Source: an uncultured Oscillospiraceae bacterium
GTDB lineage: Bacteria > Bacillota > Clostridia > Oscillospirales > Oscillospiraceae
NCBI GenBank assembly: GCA_934589665.1
Contig: CAKTOJ010000002.1
Span: 1-48,082, forward strand
Reading direction: 5' to 3'
Length of the DNA: 48,082 bases
Under the pieces are notes generated by a model. The model was not told the DNA's origin. It searched no databases and saw nothing but the letters and a program-made list of their open reading frames with translations. Every line of letters begins with the position of its first letter. Positions within the stretch are counted from its first letter, which is position 1. A program made the position numbers and the translations under genes. Below are positions 9,708 to 19,281 of the stretch, one piece after another.

Positions 9708-11030
9708 TTATTTGCGCTTCATGCGGCAGATGTAAAAGCCGTCTGTTCCCTGACGCTGCGGCCAGAGCGTGATATGTCCCTCCACACGCCCGATGGGATC
9801 GGACAGCCGAAAGGTATCGTAGGAAAAATCGGGATGTCCGCGCAGAAACGCATCCGTCACCTGCTCATTTTCCTCCGGAAGGATCGTACAGGTGGAGTAA
9901 ACAAGCGTTCCGCCGGGCTTCACATAATGCGCAGCGTTATCCAGAATGGCGCTTTGGATCGCCGGCAGTCCCGAAAGACCGCCGAGCTCCTTATAGCGGA
10001 TATCCGGTTTCTTGCGGATGATGCCGAGTCCGGAGCACGGAACATCGCACAAAACCACATCCGCCTTTTCAACCAGCGCTTCATCGCGCACACGTCCGTC
10101 CGCCAGACGGACCTCCATGCAGCGGATGCCGAGCCGTTCCGCTCCGGCCTCCATCAAACGAAGCTTGTGTTCCTCCATATCGCAGGAAAGTATTTTCCCT
10201 TTACCGTCCATGAGCATTGCCATCGCAAAGGATTTCCCGCCCGGAGCAGCGCAGGTGTCGATCACAAAATCACCCGCGCGCGGCGCAGCGGTCAGCGCCG
10301 TCAGCTTCGCCGCAGCATCCTGAACGGTGAACCAGCCCTCGCGCCAGGCGCTCAGGCTCTCCAGATCACCTGTGCCGCTGACGGTGAAGCAGTCCGCAAG
10401 CCATGGGTGCGGCATCACCGTTACACCCTCTCGCGTAAGTGAGGCACATAATTTATCTGCATCCGTCTTTAGAGTATTGGTCTGGATGCTTGTCGGCACA
10501 CTTTCGTTGTTGGCAAGGAAAAACGCCCTTGCCTCCTCTTCGCCCAGAAGCGGTACGATGCGCTCAACCAGTTCGCGCGGATGACTTGTCCGAACCGAAA
10601 GCTCTTCAATCGGATCGTGAAAGGAAAGCGGCTCGTTCCGCTTTCGCTCGACGCTGCGCAGAACGGCGTTGACCAGTCCAGCCGCGCGGGCGAGCTTATG
10701 GGCCTTCGCCATCTCCACCGCTTCATTGACCGCGGCGTTGACCGGCACCTTGTCCATCAGAAGGATCTGGTACGCGCCCACACGCAGAATGTCAAGCAGC
10801 AGTGGTTCCAGCTTTTCAATCCGCTGCGTCAGGCAGCGGGAAATACAGCGGTCAATGTAGATGCGGTTCTGCATCACGCCGTAGGCAATGCGGCTGGCAA
10901 AGGCCGCGTCGCGGCTGGAAAGTCCACTGCGCTTGAGCGCCTGCTTGAGCGCACCATCCACCCACGCGCCGTTCCGGCGGCAGGCTGCAAGTGTTTCCAG
11001 CGCGGCTTCGCGCGCATGATCCACCCTCAT
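9708..11030 (-). CDS. rsmB: 16S rRNA (cytosine-967-C5)-methyltransferase RsmB
   Basis: RsmB methylates C967 of 16S rRNA using S-adenosylmethionine. The 440-residue protein has an N-terminal NusB-like RNA-binding domain (about 1-140, VNAAVNEAVEMAKAHK) and a Rossmann methyltransferase domain. The SAM-binding motif is DTCAAPGGKSFAMA. The two catalytic cysteines sit in CDVPCSGLGIIRKKPDIRY and YSTCTILPEENEQV. Its start overlaps the stop of the upstream zinc peptidase gene (ATGA). Order and length match other Firmicutes. Confidence 0.96.
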   Translation of the reverse strand: MRVDHAREAALETLAACRRNGAWVDGALKQALKRSGLSSRDAAFASRIAYGVMQNRIYIDRCISRCLTQRIEKLEPLLLDILRVGAYQILLMDKVPVNAAVNEAVEMAKAHKLARAAGLVNAVLRSVERKRNEPLSFHDPIEELSVRTSHPRELVERIVPLLGEEEARAFFLANNESVPTSIQTNTLKTDADKLCASLTREGVTVMPHPWLADCFTVSGTGDLESLSAWREGWFTVQDAAAKLTALTAAPRAGDFVIDTCAAPGGKSFAMAMLMDGKGKILSCDMEEHKLRLMEAGAERLGIRCMEVRLADGRVRDEALVEKADVVLCDVPCSGLGIIRKKPDIRYKELGGLSGLPAIQSAILDNAAHYVKPGGTLVYSTCTILPEENEQVTDAFLRGHPDFSYDTFRLSDPIGRVEGHITLWPQRQGTDGFYICRMKRK

Positions 11031-11749
11031 CGGCGGCTCCCACGGCGGTTCGAGCGGCCCATAAAGATCAGTACATAGCGCAGCAGCTGTACGAGCGAGG
11101 AAAGCAACGCCGCCACATACGTCAGCGCGGCCGCGCGAAGCACCCGGCGCGCGCCGGAAAGCTCCTCATCCTCCAAAATATGCTCGCCCTCCAGCGTTTC
11201 CAGCGCGCGGTGCGAAGCGTTGAATTCAACCGGCAGCGTGACAAGCTGAAAGAATGTGACGACGCCGAAGAGCACGATGCCGAGCAGCAGCATCGTCTGG
11301 CTGTAGAGCACAAGGCCGATCATCAAAATGATGAAAGAGGCCTGTGAGCTGAACTGCGTCGTCTTCACGATGGCACTGCGCAGCCTGACCGGCCCATAGC
11401 CAACGGCGTACTGCACCGCATGCCCTGCCTCATGCGCCGCAACGCCGACCGCTGCGACCGTGGGCGCGTCGTAGACATTGTCGGAAAGATAGATCATATT
11501 GCTGCGTGGATCATAATGGTCGGTCAGATTGCCCGAGCAGCGGGCAATGCCGACGCCGCGCACGCCATGGGAACGCAGAACGGCATCGGCCGCCTGTGCA
11601 CCGGTGAGCCCCCGGCGGTTATACACCTTGCTGTAGCGCGAAAAGTTACTGCTCACCTGCGACTGCGCATAGAGCGAGAGGATCAGAACCGGCAGCAGCA
11701 AAATGAGATAAATCGTGTTGGACTGATAATAAAGACTGTTATACGGCAT
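11027..11749 (-). CDS. YugP-type membrane zinc metallopeptidase
   Basis: A 240-residue integral membrane protein of the zinc peptidase family Zn_peptidase_2 (YugP-like). It has one N-terminal helix (about 8-26), the metal site HEAGH in GVAAHEAGHAVQ near residue 113, and three more hydrophobic helices in the C-terminal half. The substrate is not known in the family. The ATG at 11749 has a good AAGGAG site; the longer frame overlaps fmt and has no such signal. It is inserted between fmt and rsmB, which are adjacent in B. subtilis, and overlaps rsmB by four bases. Confidence 0.9.
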   Translation of the reverse strand: MPYNSLYYQSNTIYLILLLPVLILSLYAQSQVSSNFSRYSKVYNRRGLTGAQAADAVLRSHGVRGVGIARCSGNLTDHYDPRSNMIYLSDNVYDAPTVAAVGVAAHEAGHAVQYAVGYGPVRLRSAIVKTTQFSSQASFIILMIGLVLYSQTMLLLGIVLFGVVTFFQLVTLPVEFNASHRALETLEGEHILEDEELSGARRVLRAAALTYVAALLSSLVQLLRYVLIFMGRSNRRGSRR

Positions 11750-11762
11750 ATATGTGCTCCTT

Positions 11763-12680
11763 TCACGCCTCTGTCTTGAGCGGATGGCCGCGCAGGTAAT
11801 CCGCCGCCGCCATGCGCTTGCCGCCCTCGGCCTGAAGCTGCGTGATGATAAGGCTCCTTCCGTCACCGCATGCGACAGAAAGGCCGCGCTTGACCGCGCG
11901 CATCGTTCCGGGTGCATCAGAGGTCTCCTCACCCAGAGAAGCCGCATAGACCTTGACTGCCTTGCCGTCCACACTGGCCGCCGCGCAGGGCCATGGGATC
12001 AGCCCGCGCACCTGACAGTCGATCTCCCGCGCGCTTTTCGTCCAGTCGATGGGAGAGAGCGTGCGGTCGAGCATGGGCGCGTAGGTAAACGCTGACTCGT
12101 CCTGCGGTGTGCGGGATGCTGTGCCGTCGGCGAGGGTCGGAATAGTCTCACTCAGCGCCTGTGCGCCAAGCTCGGCCAGACGCGCTGTCAGCGCTGCAGC
12201 ATCCTCCTGCTCCCCGATCTCAGTCGAGACCGCGCGGATCACATCGCCCGCGTCCAGCGCCGACACCATATACATGATGGATACGCCGGTCACATGCTCG
12301 CCGTTGAGGATCGCCCAGTTGATGGGTGCTGCGCCGCGGTACTTCGGCAGAAGCGAGGAGTGAACATTGATGCAGCCGTACTTTGGAAGCGTCAATATCT
12401 CCTCCGGCAGGATCTTTCCGTAGGCGGCAACGACGATCAGTTCAGGCGCAAGCTCCTTCAAAATGCCGAGCGCTTCGCCGCCCCGCATGCTCAGGGGCTG
12501 ATAAACCGCCAAGTTTTTTGTTAATGCATATTCCTTTACAGGCGAGAATGTCAGCTTCATCCCGCGGTTTTTCGGCTTGTCCGGTTGAGTGAACACGCCA
12601 ACAATCTCGTGTCCGTCCTCCACCAGCCGGCGAAGCGATGCGAGAGCGAAATCGGGCGTACCCATGAATACGATCCTCAT
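11763..12680 (-). CDS. fmt: Methionyl-tRNA formyltransferase
   Basis: Adds a formyl group from 10-formyl-tetrahydrofolate to initiator Met-tRNA. The 305-residue protein begins MRIVFMGTPDFA, carries the catalytic segment NVHSSLLPKYRGAAPINWAI around residue 110, and ends with the C-terminal tRNA-binding OB-like domain. Its start overlaps the def stop (ATGA), so formylation and deformylation enzymes are made together as in most bacteria. Confidence 0.97.
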   Translation of the reverse strand: MRIVFMGTPDFALASLRRLVEDGHEIVGVFTQPDKPKNRGMKLTFSPVKEYALTKNLAVYQPLSMRGGEALGILKELAPELIVVAAYGKILPEEILTLPKYGCINVHSSLLPKYRGAAPINWAILNGEHVTGVSIMYMVSALDAGDVIRAVSTEIGEQEDAAALTARLAELGAQALSETIPTLADGTASRTPQDESAFTYAPMLDRTLSPIDWTKSAREIDCQVRGLIPWPCAAASVDGKAVKVYAASLGEETSDAPGTMRAVKRGLSVACGDGRSLIITQLQAEGGKRMAAADYLRGHPLKTEA

Positions 12681-13192
12681 TCTTCGTCGTTCCTTTCGTA
12701 CTCGTCCTCATGTTCGCGCAGATACTGCTCAAGCTCCTCGTCAGAGAGCAGACGCTCGCAGTGCTCGCTGAACAGATGTCCGTCCAGATGCTCGATCTCA
12801 TGGCAGAAGCAGCGGGCGGTGATGTCCTCATCCTCGACCTCAAAGGTAGTACCGTCGCGGTCCTGCGCACGCACGCGGACCGTATACGGACGCGTGACAA
12901 CGCCCCAGCGTCCGGGCAGGCTCAGGCAGCCTTCGAGGCCGGTCTGCTCACCCTCCGCCTTGATGATCTCAGGATTGACGAGCTCGATGATCTCGCCCTC
13001 GCTGTCCTCCACAATGCACACACGGCGCAGGATGCCGACCTGCGGAGCGGCAAGACCGACGCCGCCGGATTCCTCCAGCGTTTCGCGCATGTCATCAAGC
13101 AGCAGATGCAGCCTCTCATTGAACTCCGTCACAGGGTGACAAACCTTTTCCAAACATGGATCGCCCTTTTTTCTGATCTCACGAATTGCCAT
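12677..13192 (-). CDS. def: Peptide deformylase
   Basis: Removes the N-formyl group from new proteins using a bound metal (usually Fe2+). The 171-residue protein has the three family motifs: GVGLAAPQVG near residue 43, EGCLSLPG (metal cysteine) near 88, and CHEIEHLDGHLF (two metal histidines) near 130. A short acidic tail follows. The ATG at 13192 was chosen because AGGAGGAAATACC precedes it; the longer frame runs into priA. It sits between priA and fmt. Confidence 0.97.
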   Translation of the reverse strand: MAIREIRKKGDPCLEKVCHPVTEFNERLHLLLDDMRETLEESGGVGLAAPQVGILRRVCIVEDSEGEIIELVNPEIIKAEGEQTGLEGCLSLPGRWGVVTRPYTVRVRAQDRDGTTFEVEDEDITARCFCHEIEHLDGHLFSEHCERLLSDEELEQYLREHEDEYERNDEE

Positions 13193-13203
13193 GGTATTTC
13201 CTC

Positions 13204-15669
13204 CTATTGTATCGCATTGCAGTCCGCAAAAATGTCGAGACCGCGGTTTTCCTTGTGCTGATAAAACGCGTAAAGGTACTCCGCCACCAGCCGGCGAAGC
13301 GCCGAGCATGCCTTTCCCACAAGAAAGACACGGTAGCGGTAGCGGTTGTTGACCTTCACCACTCCCGCGCCAGCGGGGCCGAGCACCTCGATATGAAGCG
13401 CCTGAAGCTCATCACGCCGCTCGATAGCGAAGCACAGCGCGTCGCGCAGTGCCCGCGCGGCACGCATTACGCGCCCCTCGTCCGTTCCGGTGACGGTGAA
13501 CGAAAAAAGATCGGCAAACGGCGGATAACGCCGCAGCCAGCGAAGATGGATCTCGCTTTCATAAAAGGACAGGTAGTCCTGCTCGGCAGCGGCGCGGATC
13601 ACATCGTTTTCCGGCGTGTAGGTCTGAATAACGGCTCTTCCCTGCTTGCCGCCGCGTCCCGCGCGGCCCACGACCTGCGAGAGCAGGCTGAAGGTTCGCT
13701 CCGGCGCGCGGTAATTGTCGATATAAAGCGACGAATCGGCGCACAAAACGCCGACGAGCGTCACATTTTCAAAATCCAGGCCCTTGGCAACCATCTGGGT
13801 CCCGAGAAGGATCGGTATTTTTTCCTCTTCAAACTGCCGCAGCAGCTTCTCGTGTCCATGAGACGCGCCGACGGTGTCTGTATCCATCCGCAGGATCTTT
13901 ACACCGGGAAAAAGCGCATGCAGCTCCTCCTCCGCCTTCTGCGTACCGGCACCGATATGCTTCATAATGCCGCCGCAGTGCGGACAGTGGTCATAGGCCG
14001 GTTCACTGTATCCGCAGTAGTGGCACATGAGCCTGCCGTTCGCGCTGTGGTAGGTCATCGGAACGCTGCACCGCGGGCACTCGGGAACCTCCCCACACTC
14101 TCCGCAGAGAAGCATGCGGCTGTTGCCGCGGCGGTTGAGAAACAGAATGCTTTGCTCGCCGCGGGAAAGATTTTCTTCCAGCTCGTGCCGAAGCATCCGA
14201 CTGATCGAGGTCTCGTTTCCCGCGCGAAGCTCCTCACGCAGATCGGCAATGAGCACCTGCGGAAGGGCTTTTTCATTGTACCTTCTGTGAAGGAAAAACG
14301 CTTGATAGCGCCCTTCCTTCGCGTAATATGTCGTCTCAACAGTCGGCGTTGCCGAGCCGAGCAGAAGCAGCGCCCCATGCTGAGCGCAGCGGAACTGCGC
14401 CACATCACGCGCGTGATAGCGCGGCGGATTTTCCGACGCGTAGGTTGGCTCCTGCTCTTCATCCATGATGATAAGGCCGAGATCGGGCAGCGGGGCAAAT
14501 ACCGCGCTGCGCGTGCCGAGCACGACCTTGACCTCCCCGCGCCGGATGCGCTTCCACTGGTCATAGCGCTCCGTGAGCTGAAGGCCGCTGTGGAGCATCG
14601 CGGCGCAGTCGCCAAAGTAGGCGGAGAACTTCGCCATGATCTGCGGCGTAAGCGCGATCTCCGGTACCAGCAGCATGGCCGTGCGTCCCATTGCAAGCGT
14701 TTCCTCAATGAGGCGGAGATATACCTGCGTCTTGCCGCTGGCTGTGACACCGTGCAGAAGCGCTGCGCCCGCCTCACGGCGGGCTGTGAGTGATAAAAGT
14801 CCTTCAAAAGCCGATTGCTGCTCGTCGTTAAGCACGATAGGCTCGGCTGAGACGGCAGGAGCGTATTTGCTCACGCGCAGGACCTCCTGCCTGGAGAAGC
14901 TGACAATGCCGGCCTTTTCCAGCCCGCGCAGTGTTTGCAGCGACGCGCCGGTGTAGTAGCACAGGTCTGACGAGGACAGCGTTCCCTCCGCACACAGCAT
15001 TTCGACCGCCGCATAGCGCAGCGGCGCACTGCGGCGCTTTGGCTCGACTGCGGCAAGCGCATCCTCAGCACCCATCGCCAGACTCACCATGCGCACGGAC
15101 TTGTCGCTGATCTGGCGGATTGCCGTCGTCTCGGAGTAGAGAACACCGCGTTCACATAAAAGCTTCAGGCGCTTTGCCGCTTGTGCGCCGCCGAGCTCTT
15201 CAAGCTCGCCGCGCTCCATCTCTCCCCGCGCTGCAACGGCCTCCAGCAGCAGAGCATCCGTACGGTTGGACGCGCGCAGCGCGGCAAGCTCGCTCTCCTG
15301 CACACCGTCGGCAAGACGGTAGGTCTCACGGTAGCGAAACCAGATCCCCGCAGGCAGCATGGTCCTCAGTGCATCATAGTACGTGCAGAAGCAGCGTGCC
15401 TTCATCCATCTGGCAAGGCGCAGAAATTCGTCATTGAGCAGCGGCCGCTCGTCCAGCACGGAGAAAACCGGCTTGAGTCTCTCCTCCGCCTCGCCGGAGG
15501 TAACTTCAAACACCATTCCCTCCGTGCGGCGGTTTCCGCGTCCGAAGGGAACGATCACACGGACGCCCGCGCAAACCGCATCAGTCAGCTCCTGCGGCAC
15601 CAGATAGGTATAAAGCTTGTCCGCGCTGTAGGGTACGCCGGAGAGTGCGAGCTTAGCCAGGCATTCCAT
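13204..15669 (-). CDS. priA: Primosomal protein N' (replication restart helicase PriA)
   Basis: PriA recognises stalled forks and reloads the replicative helicase. The 821-residue protein has an N-terminal 3'-DNA-binding domain, the Walker A motif GVTASGKTQVYL, and the helicase II site, which here reads DEEQ (MDEEQEPTYASENPPRYHARD) where DEEH or DEAH is usual. Eight zinc-binding cysteines follow (CGECGEVPECPRC and CHYCGYSEPAYDHCPHCGG), then the C-terminal helicase motifs (GTQMVAKGLDFENVTLVG, VGRAGRG). The start at 15669 has a GGGGAG site and gives the usual N-terminus; a longer frame to 15699 is possible. Confidence 0.95.
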   Translation of the reverse strand: MECLAKLALSGVPYSADKLYTYLVPQELTDAVCAGVRVIVPFGRGNRRTEGMVFEVTSGEAEERLKPVFSVLDERPLLNDEFLRLARWMKARCFCTYYDALRTMLPAGIWFRYRETYRLADGVQESELAALRASNRTDALLLEAVAARGEMERGELEELGGAQAAKRLKLLCERGVLYSETTAIRQISDKSVRMVSLAMGAEDALAAVEPKRRSAPLRYAAVEMLCAEGTLSSSDLCYYTGASLQTLRGLEKAGIVSFSRQEVLRVSKYAPAVSAEPIVLNDEQQSAFEGLLSLTARREAGAALLHGVTASGKTQVYLRLIEETLAMGRTAMLLVPEIALTPQIMAKFSAYFGDCAAMLHSGLQLTERYDQWKRIRRGEVKVVLGTRSAVFAPLPDLGLIIMDEEQEPTYASENPPRYHARDVAQFRCAQHGALLLLGSATPTVETTYYAKEGRYQAFFLHRRYNEKALPQVLIADLREELRAGNETSISRMLRHELEENLSRGEQSILFLNRRGNSRMLLCGECGEVPECPRCSVPMTYHSANGRLMCHYCGYSEPAYDHCPHCGGIMKHIGAGTQKAEEELHALFPGVKILRMDTDTVGASHGHEKLLRQFEEEKIPILLGTQMVAKGLDFENVTLVGVLCADSSLYIDNYRAPERTFSLLSQVVGRAGRGGKQGRAVIQTYTPENDVIRAAAEQDYLSFYESEIHLRWLRRYPPFADLFSFTVTGTDEGRVMRAARALRDALCFAIERRDELQALHIEVLGPAGAGVVKVNNRYRYRVFLVGKACSALRRLVAEYLYAFYQHKENRGLDIFADCNAIQ

Positions 15670-15719
15670 TTCGACTCTCTCCCCTCCGCCGTCCTGCATT
15701 GCGCTCTGTTTCTTACGGA

Positions 15720-15932
15720 TTACTTATTGATGTGTGTATCGATGTCAGCGGCGCTGATCTCACCGTCAGCCACCTCGTTGATGGCGGAGGTGACGGGCTT
15801 TTCCTCCAGCGGCATCCCCTCCTGCTCGGCGTCCTCGGCGATCTGGCGGGCGCGGCGCGCGACCACATTGACCAGCAGATAACGGTTGGGGACATTCTTG
15901 ATAAGCGTGTTCATAGCAGGATAGAGCATCAT
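15720..15932 (-). CDS. rpoZ: DNA-directed RNA polymerase omega subunit
   Basis: Omega stabilises the beta' subunit of RNA polymerase. The 70-residue protein has the family core: a short N-terminus, NRYLLVNVVARRARQIAEDA around residues 16-35, and a KPVTSAINEVADG segment near 45-57. Length and the place between gmk and priA match other Firmicutes. Two ATGs lie side by side at 15932 and 15929; either may be used. Confidence 0.94.
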   Translation of the reverse strand: MMLYPAMNTLIKNVPNRYLLVNVVARRARQIAEDAEQEGMPLEEKPVTSAINEVADGEISAADIDTHINK

Positions 15933-15989
15933 AATAAATTACTTCCTTTCGCCGCAGCGCGGCATGATTTCATAAAATAACGGATTCAC

Positions 15990-16580
15990 TTACTGTAAAA
16001 TTTCCATACGCTCGGCCGGGCGGCAGTGCTCGGCGAGCATAATGGCGTTGATCTCGCGCACGGCGTTTTCCACCGTGTCGTTGACGACAAAATAATCATA
16101 GGTGTTAGCGGTCTGCAGTTCGACCTTCGCGCGCACCAGACGCTTCTGGATCTTCTCGGGGCTGTCCGTTCCGCGGCTGGTCAGACGCTTTTCCAGCGCG
16201 TCCCACGACGGCGGGGCGATGAAAATGCGCACGGTCTCCGGCCGCTTGCCGACGACCTGTATGGCGCCCTGCACCTCGATGTCGAGGATAACATCCTTGC
16301 CCTGTGCCATCGCCTCGTCCACATAGCGCTTAGGTGTCCCGTAGAAATTGCCGACATATTCGGCATATTCCAGAAATTCGTCCTGCTGGATCATGCTGCG
16401 GAAACGGTCAACGTCAATAAAATGATAATGGACGCCGTCGATCTCGCCCTCGCGCGGTGCGCGCGTTGTGGCCGATATCGAAAAATACAGATCGTCACGG
16501 TCCCGCAGCAGTTCCTTGAGAACGGTGCTCTTTCCGACGCCGGACGGACCGGAGATGATAAATGTTTTTCCCGTTTTCAT
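15990..16580 (-). CDS. gmk: Guanylate kinase
   Basis: Phosphorylates GMP to GDP, feeding GTP and (p)ppGpp pools. The 196-residue protein starts MKTGKTFIISGPSGVGKST, which contains the P-loop. The GMP-binding segment SATTRAPREGEIDGVHYHF (about 38-56) and the lid region EKRLTSRGTDSPEKIQKRL (about 130-148) are intact. It lies between remA and rpoZ as in B. subtilis. Confidence 0.97.
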   Translation of the reverse strand: MKTGKTFIISGPSGVGKSTVLKELLRDRDDLYFSISATTRAPREGEIDGVHYHFIDVDRFRSMIQQDEFLEYAEYVGNFYGTPKRYVDEAMAQGKDVILDIEVQGAIQVVGKRPETVRIFIAPPSWDALEKRLTSRGTDSPEKIQKRLVRAKVELQTANTYDYFVVNDTVENAVREINAIMLAEHCRPAERMEILQ

Positions 16581-16583
16581 AGT

Positions 16584-16841
16584 CTATTCTTCCTCTTCTC
16601 CCAAAATTTCAAGCCCAAGGCGCGCGGCCAGCTTCTCTGCCGCGATGGCGCTGAGCACCACATGGTCGCTGTCCATCACAAAAACAGATGCGGTCTTTCG
16701 GCCGTAAGTCGCGTCAATGAGCATCCCCCGCTCGCGCGATTCCTGGATCAGGCGCTTGATAGGCGCCGAATCCGGACTGACAATGGCGACCAGACGCTCG
16801 GCAGACACCATGTTGCCGAAGCCGATGTTGATAAGCTTCAT
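16584..16841 (-). CDS. remA: RemA-family DNA-binding regulator (DUF370)
   Basis: RemA is a small ring-forming DNA-binding protein that activates biofilm matrix and osmoprotection genes in B. subtilis. The 85-residue protein begins [20 protein letters not shown] and carries the conserved core PDSAPIKRL and [13 protein letters not shown] chose the ATG at 16841 for this conserved N-terminus and a GGGAG site. The yicC-remA-gmk-rpoZ order is conserved in Firmicutes. Its targets here are unknown. Confidence 0.93.
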   Translation of the reverse strand: MKLINIGFGNMVSAERLVAIVSPDSAPIKRLIQESRERGMLIDATYGRKTASVFVMDSDHVVLSAIAAEKLAARLGLEILGEEEE

Positions 16842-16851
16842 AGCCGCTCCC

Positions 16852-17730
16852 TTACTCGATGTTCTGCACCTGCTCGCGGATTTTTTCAACCTCCGCCTTT
16901 AGAGCGACCACATCGCGCGCAATGGCGATATCGTTGCATTTTGAACCGATCGTGTTGCTCTCGCGGTTGACCTCCTGAATGAGGAAGTCCATCTTGCGCC
17001 CCATAGGCTCGTCGGAGGCGAGCATCGTGCGCAGTTGGGAGACATGTGAGCGCAGGCGGACGGTCTCCTCATCCACGGCGATCTTGTCGGCAAAAATGGC
17101 AGCTTCGGTGAGGATGCGGCTCTCGTCGATGGTCGTCGACTGCAGCACCTCCTCCATCTTTGCCGTCAGGCGCGCGCGGTACTCCTCGACCGTCTGCGGC
17201 GAGCGCTCCTCGACCAGTCCGGTGATACGCTCGATCGTGTCAAGCCGTCCGCCGATATCAGCGGCCAGACGCTCGCCCTCGGTCGCGCGCATCGCATTGT
17301 ATGCCGCCAGTGCGTCGTCGAGCACGGCACACAGGTCTGCGGCAACGGCCTCCAGATCCTCCTCCGCCTTTGTCACGGTCAGCACGTCGGGAAATTTGGC
17401 GATCGAAGCAGCACTGATCTCACTTGTGAGGCCGCAGGCCTCGTTGATCTCCAGCAGAGCCTTATAGTAGCCCTCAGCCAGCGGACGGTTGAGCTTAACG
17501 ACCGTCTCATCCGCGGCAGAATTATCAAGCGTGACAAACACGTCGACCTTTCCGCGGGAGATCGCCTTCTGCACCCGTGCCTTGACGGCATCCTCAGCAA
17601 AGATATACGCGCGCGGCATTTTCACCGTGCAATCAAGATACCGGTTATTGACGCTCCGAACCTCGACCGTGATATCGCGTCCGTTTTTCATTTCGCGGGC
17701 CCGTCCGTAGCCCGTCATACTCTTGACCAA
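16852..17730 (-). CDS. yicC: YicC family endoribonuclease
   Basis: YicC/YloC proteins are endoribonucleases; the E. coli member takes part in decay of the small RNA RyhB. This 292-residue protein has the conserved N-terminus [10 protein letters not shown] and the C-terminal DUF1732 block ending in the [20 protein letters not shown] motif. The start is best placed at a TTG (17730) with a strong AAGGAGGAAG site eight bases away, giving the usual [11 protein letters not shown] start; the ATG three codons inside has no site of its own. remA follows ten bases later. Confidence 0.94.
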   Translation of the reverse strand: MVKSMTGYGRAREMKNGRDITVEVRSVNNRYLDCTVKMPRAYIFAEDAVKARVQKAISRGKVDVFVTLDNSAADETVVKLNRPLAEGYYKALLEINEACGLTSEISAASIAKFPDVLTVTKAEEDLEAVAADLCAVLDDALAAYNAMRATEGERLAADIGGRLDTIERITGLVEERSPQTVEEYRARLTAKMEEVLQSTTIDESRILTEAAIFADKIAVDEETVRLRSHVSQLRTMLASDEPMGRKMDFLIQEVNRESNTIGSKCNDIAIARDVVALKAEVEKIREQVQNIE

Positions 17731-17753
17731 TGCGACTTCCTCCTTACATTTGT

Positions 17754-18377
17754 TCAGAACATGCACGGCAGGCAGAAATATCCTCCGCCGCCGAGAAGAT
17801 TGCAGCACAGCGCCGCCATGCACCAGTTGGTGCATGCGTCGTTTCCGCAGCTCGTGGAAACCGTTTCGTACCCCTGCGGCCGGTAGCCGCGGTTGTTGAA
17901 TGCGGCCATCGCCTGACGGTATTCCGGATTACCCGGCTCCATCCGGCAGGCCGTTTCAAAATACCGCTTCGCCTCGTCCAGCCAGCCGCGGCGGTAGCAG
18001 ACGTTGCCCATCAGGAAATTCCACTCCGCGTTATGCTCGCTGACCGCCGCGAGCAGCCGTTCGGCCTGCGAGATATCCCCGCGCGCGATGGCGACACGAA
18101 TCTGCTGCATAATGGGATCGGCGCTCGTGTAGCCGCTCTGCGTCGTGCCGTAATAGCTCTGCTGTGCGGTGCCGTACCCGCCGCCGGCCTTACGCTGCTT
18201 CTGAATCTGCTCATAGGCCTCGTTGATCTCCTTCATTTTCTCCTGTGCGAGATCGGCGAGCGGATTGTCGTGATAGTTATCCGGATGATACTTCCTTGCC
18301 AAGTCTCGATAGGCCTTTTTGACCTCTTCATCCGAAGCGGAGGGCGATACATTTAATACTTTATAGGGGTCGTTCAT
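17754..18377 (-). CDS. J-domain protein with cysteine-rich C-terminal tail
   Basis: The first 65 residues of this 207-residue protein are a J domain ([20 protein letters not shown], then HPD in YHPDNYHDN), which stimulates Hsp70/DnaK ATPase. A Gly/Tyr/Gln-rich linker, a helical TPR-like middle (about 95-160, [18 protein letters not shown]) and a C-terminal tail follow. The tail has eight cysteines in the last 35 residues. There is no DnaJ zinc finger, so it is a specialised co-chaperone rather than DnaJ itself. Its start overlaps the stop of the DUF5685 gene (ATGA), so the two are probably translated together. The client is unknown. Confidence 0.88.
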   Translation of the reverse strand: MNDPYKVLNVSPSASDEEVKKAYRDLARKYHPDNYHDNPLADLAQEKMKEINEAYEQIQKQRKAGGGYGTAQQSYYGTTQSGYTSADPIMQQIRVAIARGDISQAERLLAAVSEHNAEWNFLMGNVCYRRGWLDEAKRYFETACRMEPGNPEYRQAMAAFNNRGYRPQGYETVSTSCGNDACTNWCMAALCCNLLGGGGYFCLPCMF

Positions 18378-19276
18378 AGTGTTTCCTCGTGTGCGTTTGA
18401 TTTCTGACAGCTCGTCCGCCTGCGGCGGCGATAGGTCCCGTCGAGCACGGCCTTGCCGATCCCGTACAGGCTTTCGTAAAAGATACTATTTAAAATCGGC
18501 GTCCATACACCGTAGTCTATGAGTGCGTAGGCGCTTGCCATCCGGTCGATGGAGGCATCCAGCGTTTCGGCGACGGCGAGATTGTCCGTCTCGCCCATGT
18601 GCTCCCCTTCAATGGAGTAGCGGCAGCGAAGCGGGTTGTAGTTTCCGCTCTTCGCGTCCTTTGTAAAATCATCCGCCGCATCGACCAGATAAATCCAGCG
18701 GCCGAGGTGGTACAAAATCTGCTCGAGCACGCGCCGCCGGCGCTCGTCCGGCACATCGGCGGCCATATCCGCCATCAGAGCCGCAAACGGGTCTGCCGCA
18801 CGGTCGATGGACGCGCATTGCTCCGTCTCCAGTGCGGCAAGCGCACGAAGATGCTCCCGTACCGATGCGTCAAAGTCTGGACGCCGCACGCTCGCTGTGC
18901 GATAGGCACGGCGGAGCGGAAGTGCGGCCGCGCGGTACTTGAATGAGCCGAAAAAGCCGTGATCGGCAATGTGATCTTGTAACTGCCACCAAGCGAGCAC
19001 GACGCTGCGGTCTGCCGCTTCCTCCAGCGCCGGCGTGCTCTCCTGCGCACGGCAGCCCCTGCACGGATGGACCGCACAGCGCCGGACGCAGCACGTCTCC
19101 TCCCCACCGTCTGAAAGCAGGATGGCAAGGAGCGTGAAGTCGTAGTTGAGCAGAAAACGCGCGGCAAAGCCGTACCGTTGTCCGAGCGTGTGACACAGCC
19201 CGCAGTAGACCGCACGAAACCGTTCCTTTTCCTCCGTGCTCAGCCGCGCCTGCGAGGGCAGAACATAGCCGAACAT
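18374..19276 (-). CDS. DUF5685 family cysteine-containing protein
   Basis: A 300-residue largely helical protein of unknown function. The opening MFGYVLPSQ and the [13 protein letters not shown] segment near residue 25 mark the DUF5685 family. Six further cysteines cluster at about 62-76 ([14 protein letters not shown]), giving a likely metal or Fe-S site together with CGLC. A conserved acidic stretch ([20 protein letters not shown], about 196-215) looks like a ligand-binding helix pair. It is encoded between an RseC-like membrane protein and a J-domain protein and overlaps the latter. I give no catalytic assignment. Confidence 0.85.
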   Translation of the reverse strand: MFGYVLPSQARLSTEEKERFRAVYCGLCHTLGQRYGFAARFLLNYDFTLLAILLSDGGEETCCVRRCAVHPCRGCRAQESTPALEEAADRSVVLAWWQLQDHIADHGFFGSFKYRAAALPLRRAYRTASVRRPDFDASVREHLRALAALETEQCASIDRAADPFAALMADMAADVPDERRRRVLEQILYHLGRWIYLVDAADDFTKDAKSGNYNPLRCRYSIEGEHMGETDNLAVAETLDASIDRMASAYALIDYGVWTPILNSIFYESLYGIGKAVLDGTYRRRRRTSCQKSNAHEETL

Positions 19277-19281
19277 CCGCT

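Noticed and set aside
13186..14793. 535-codon plus-strand open frame
   Set aside because: Antisense to priA, with low-complexity composition and no start signal.
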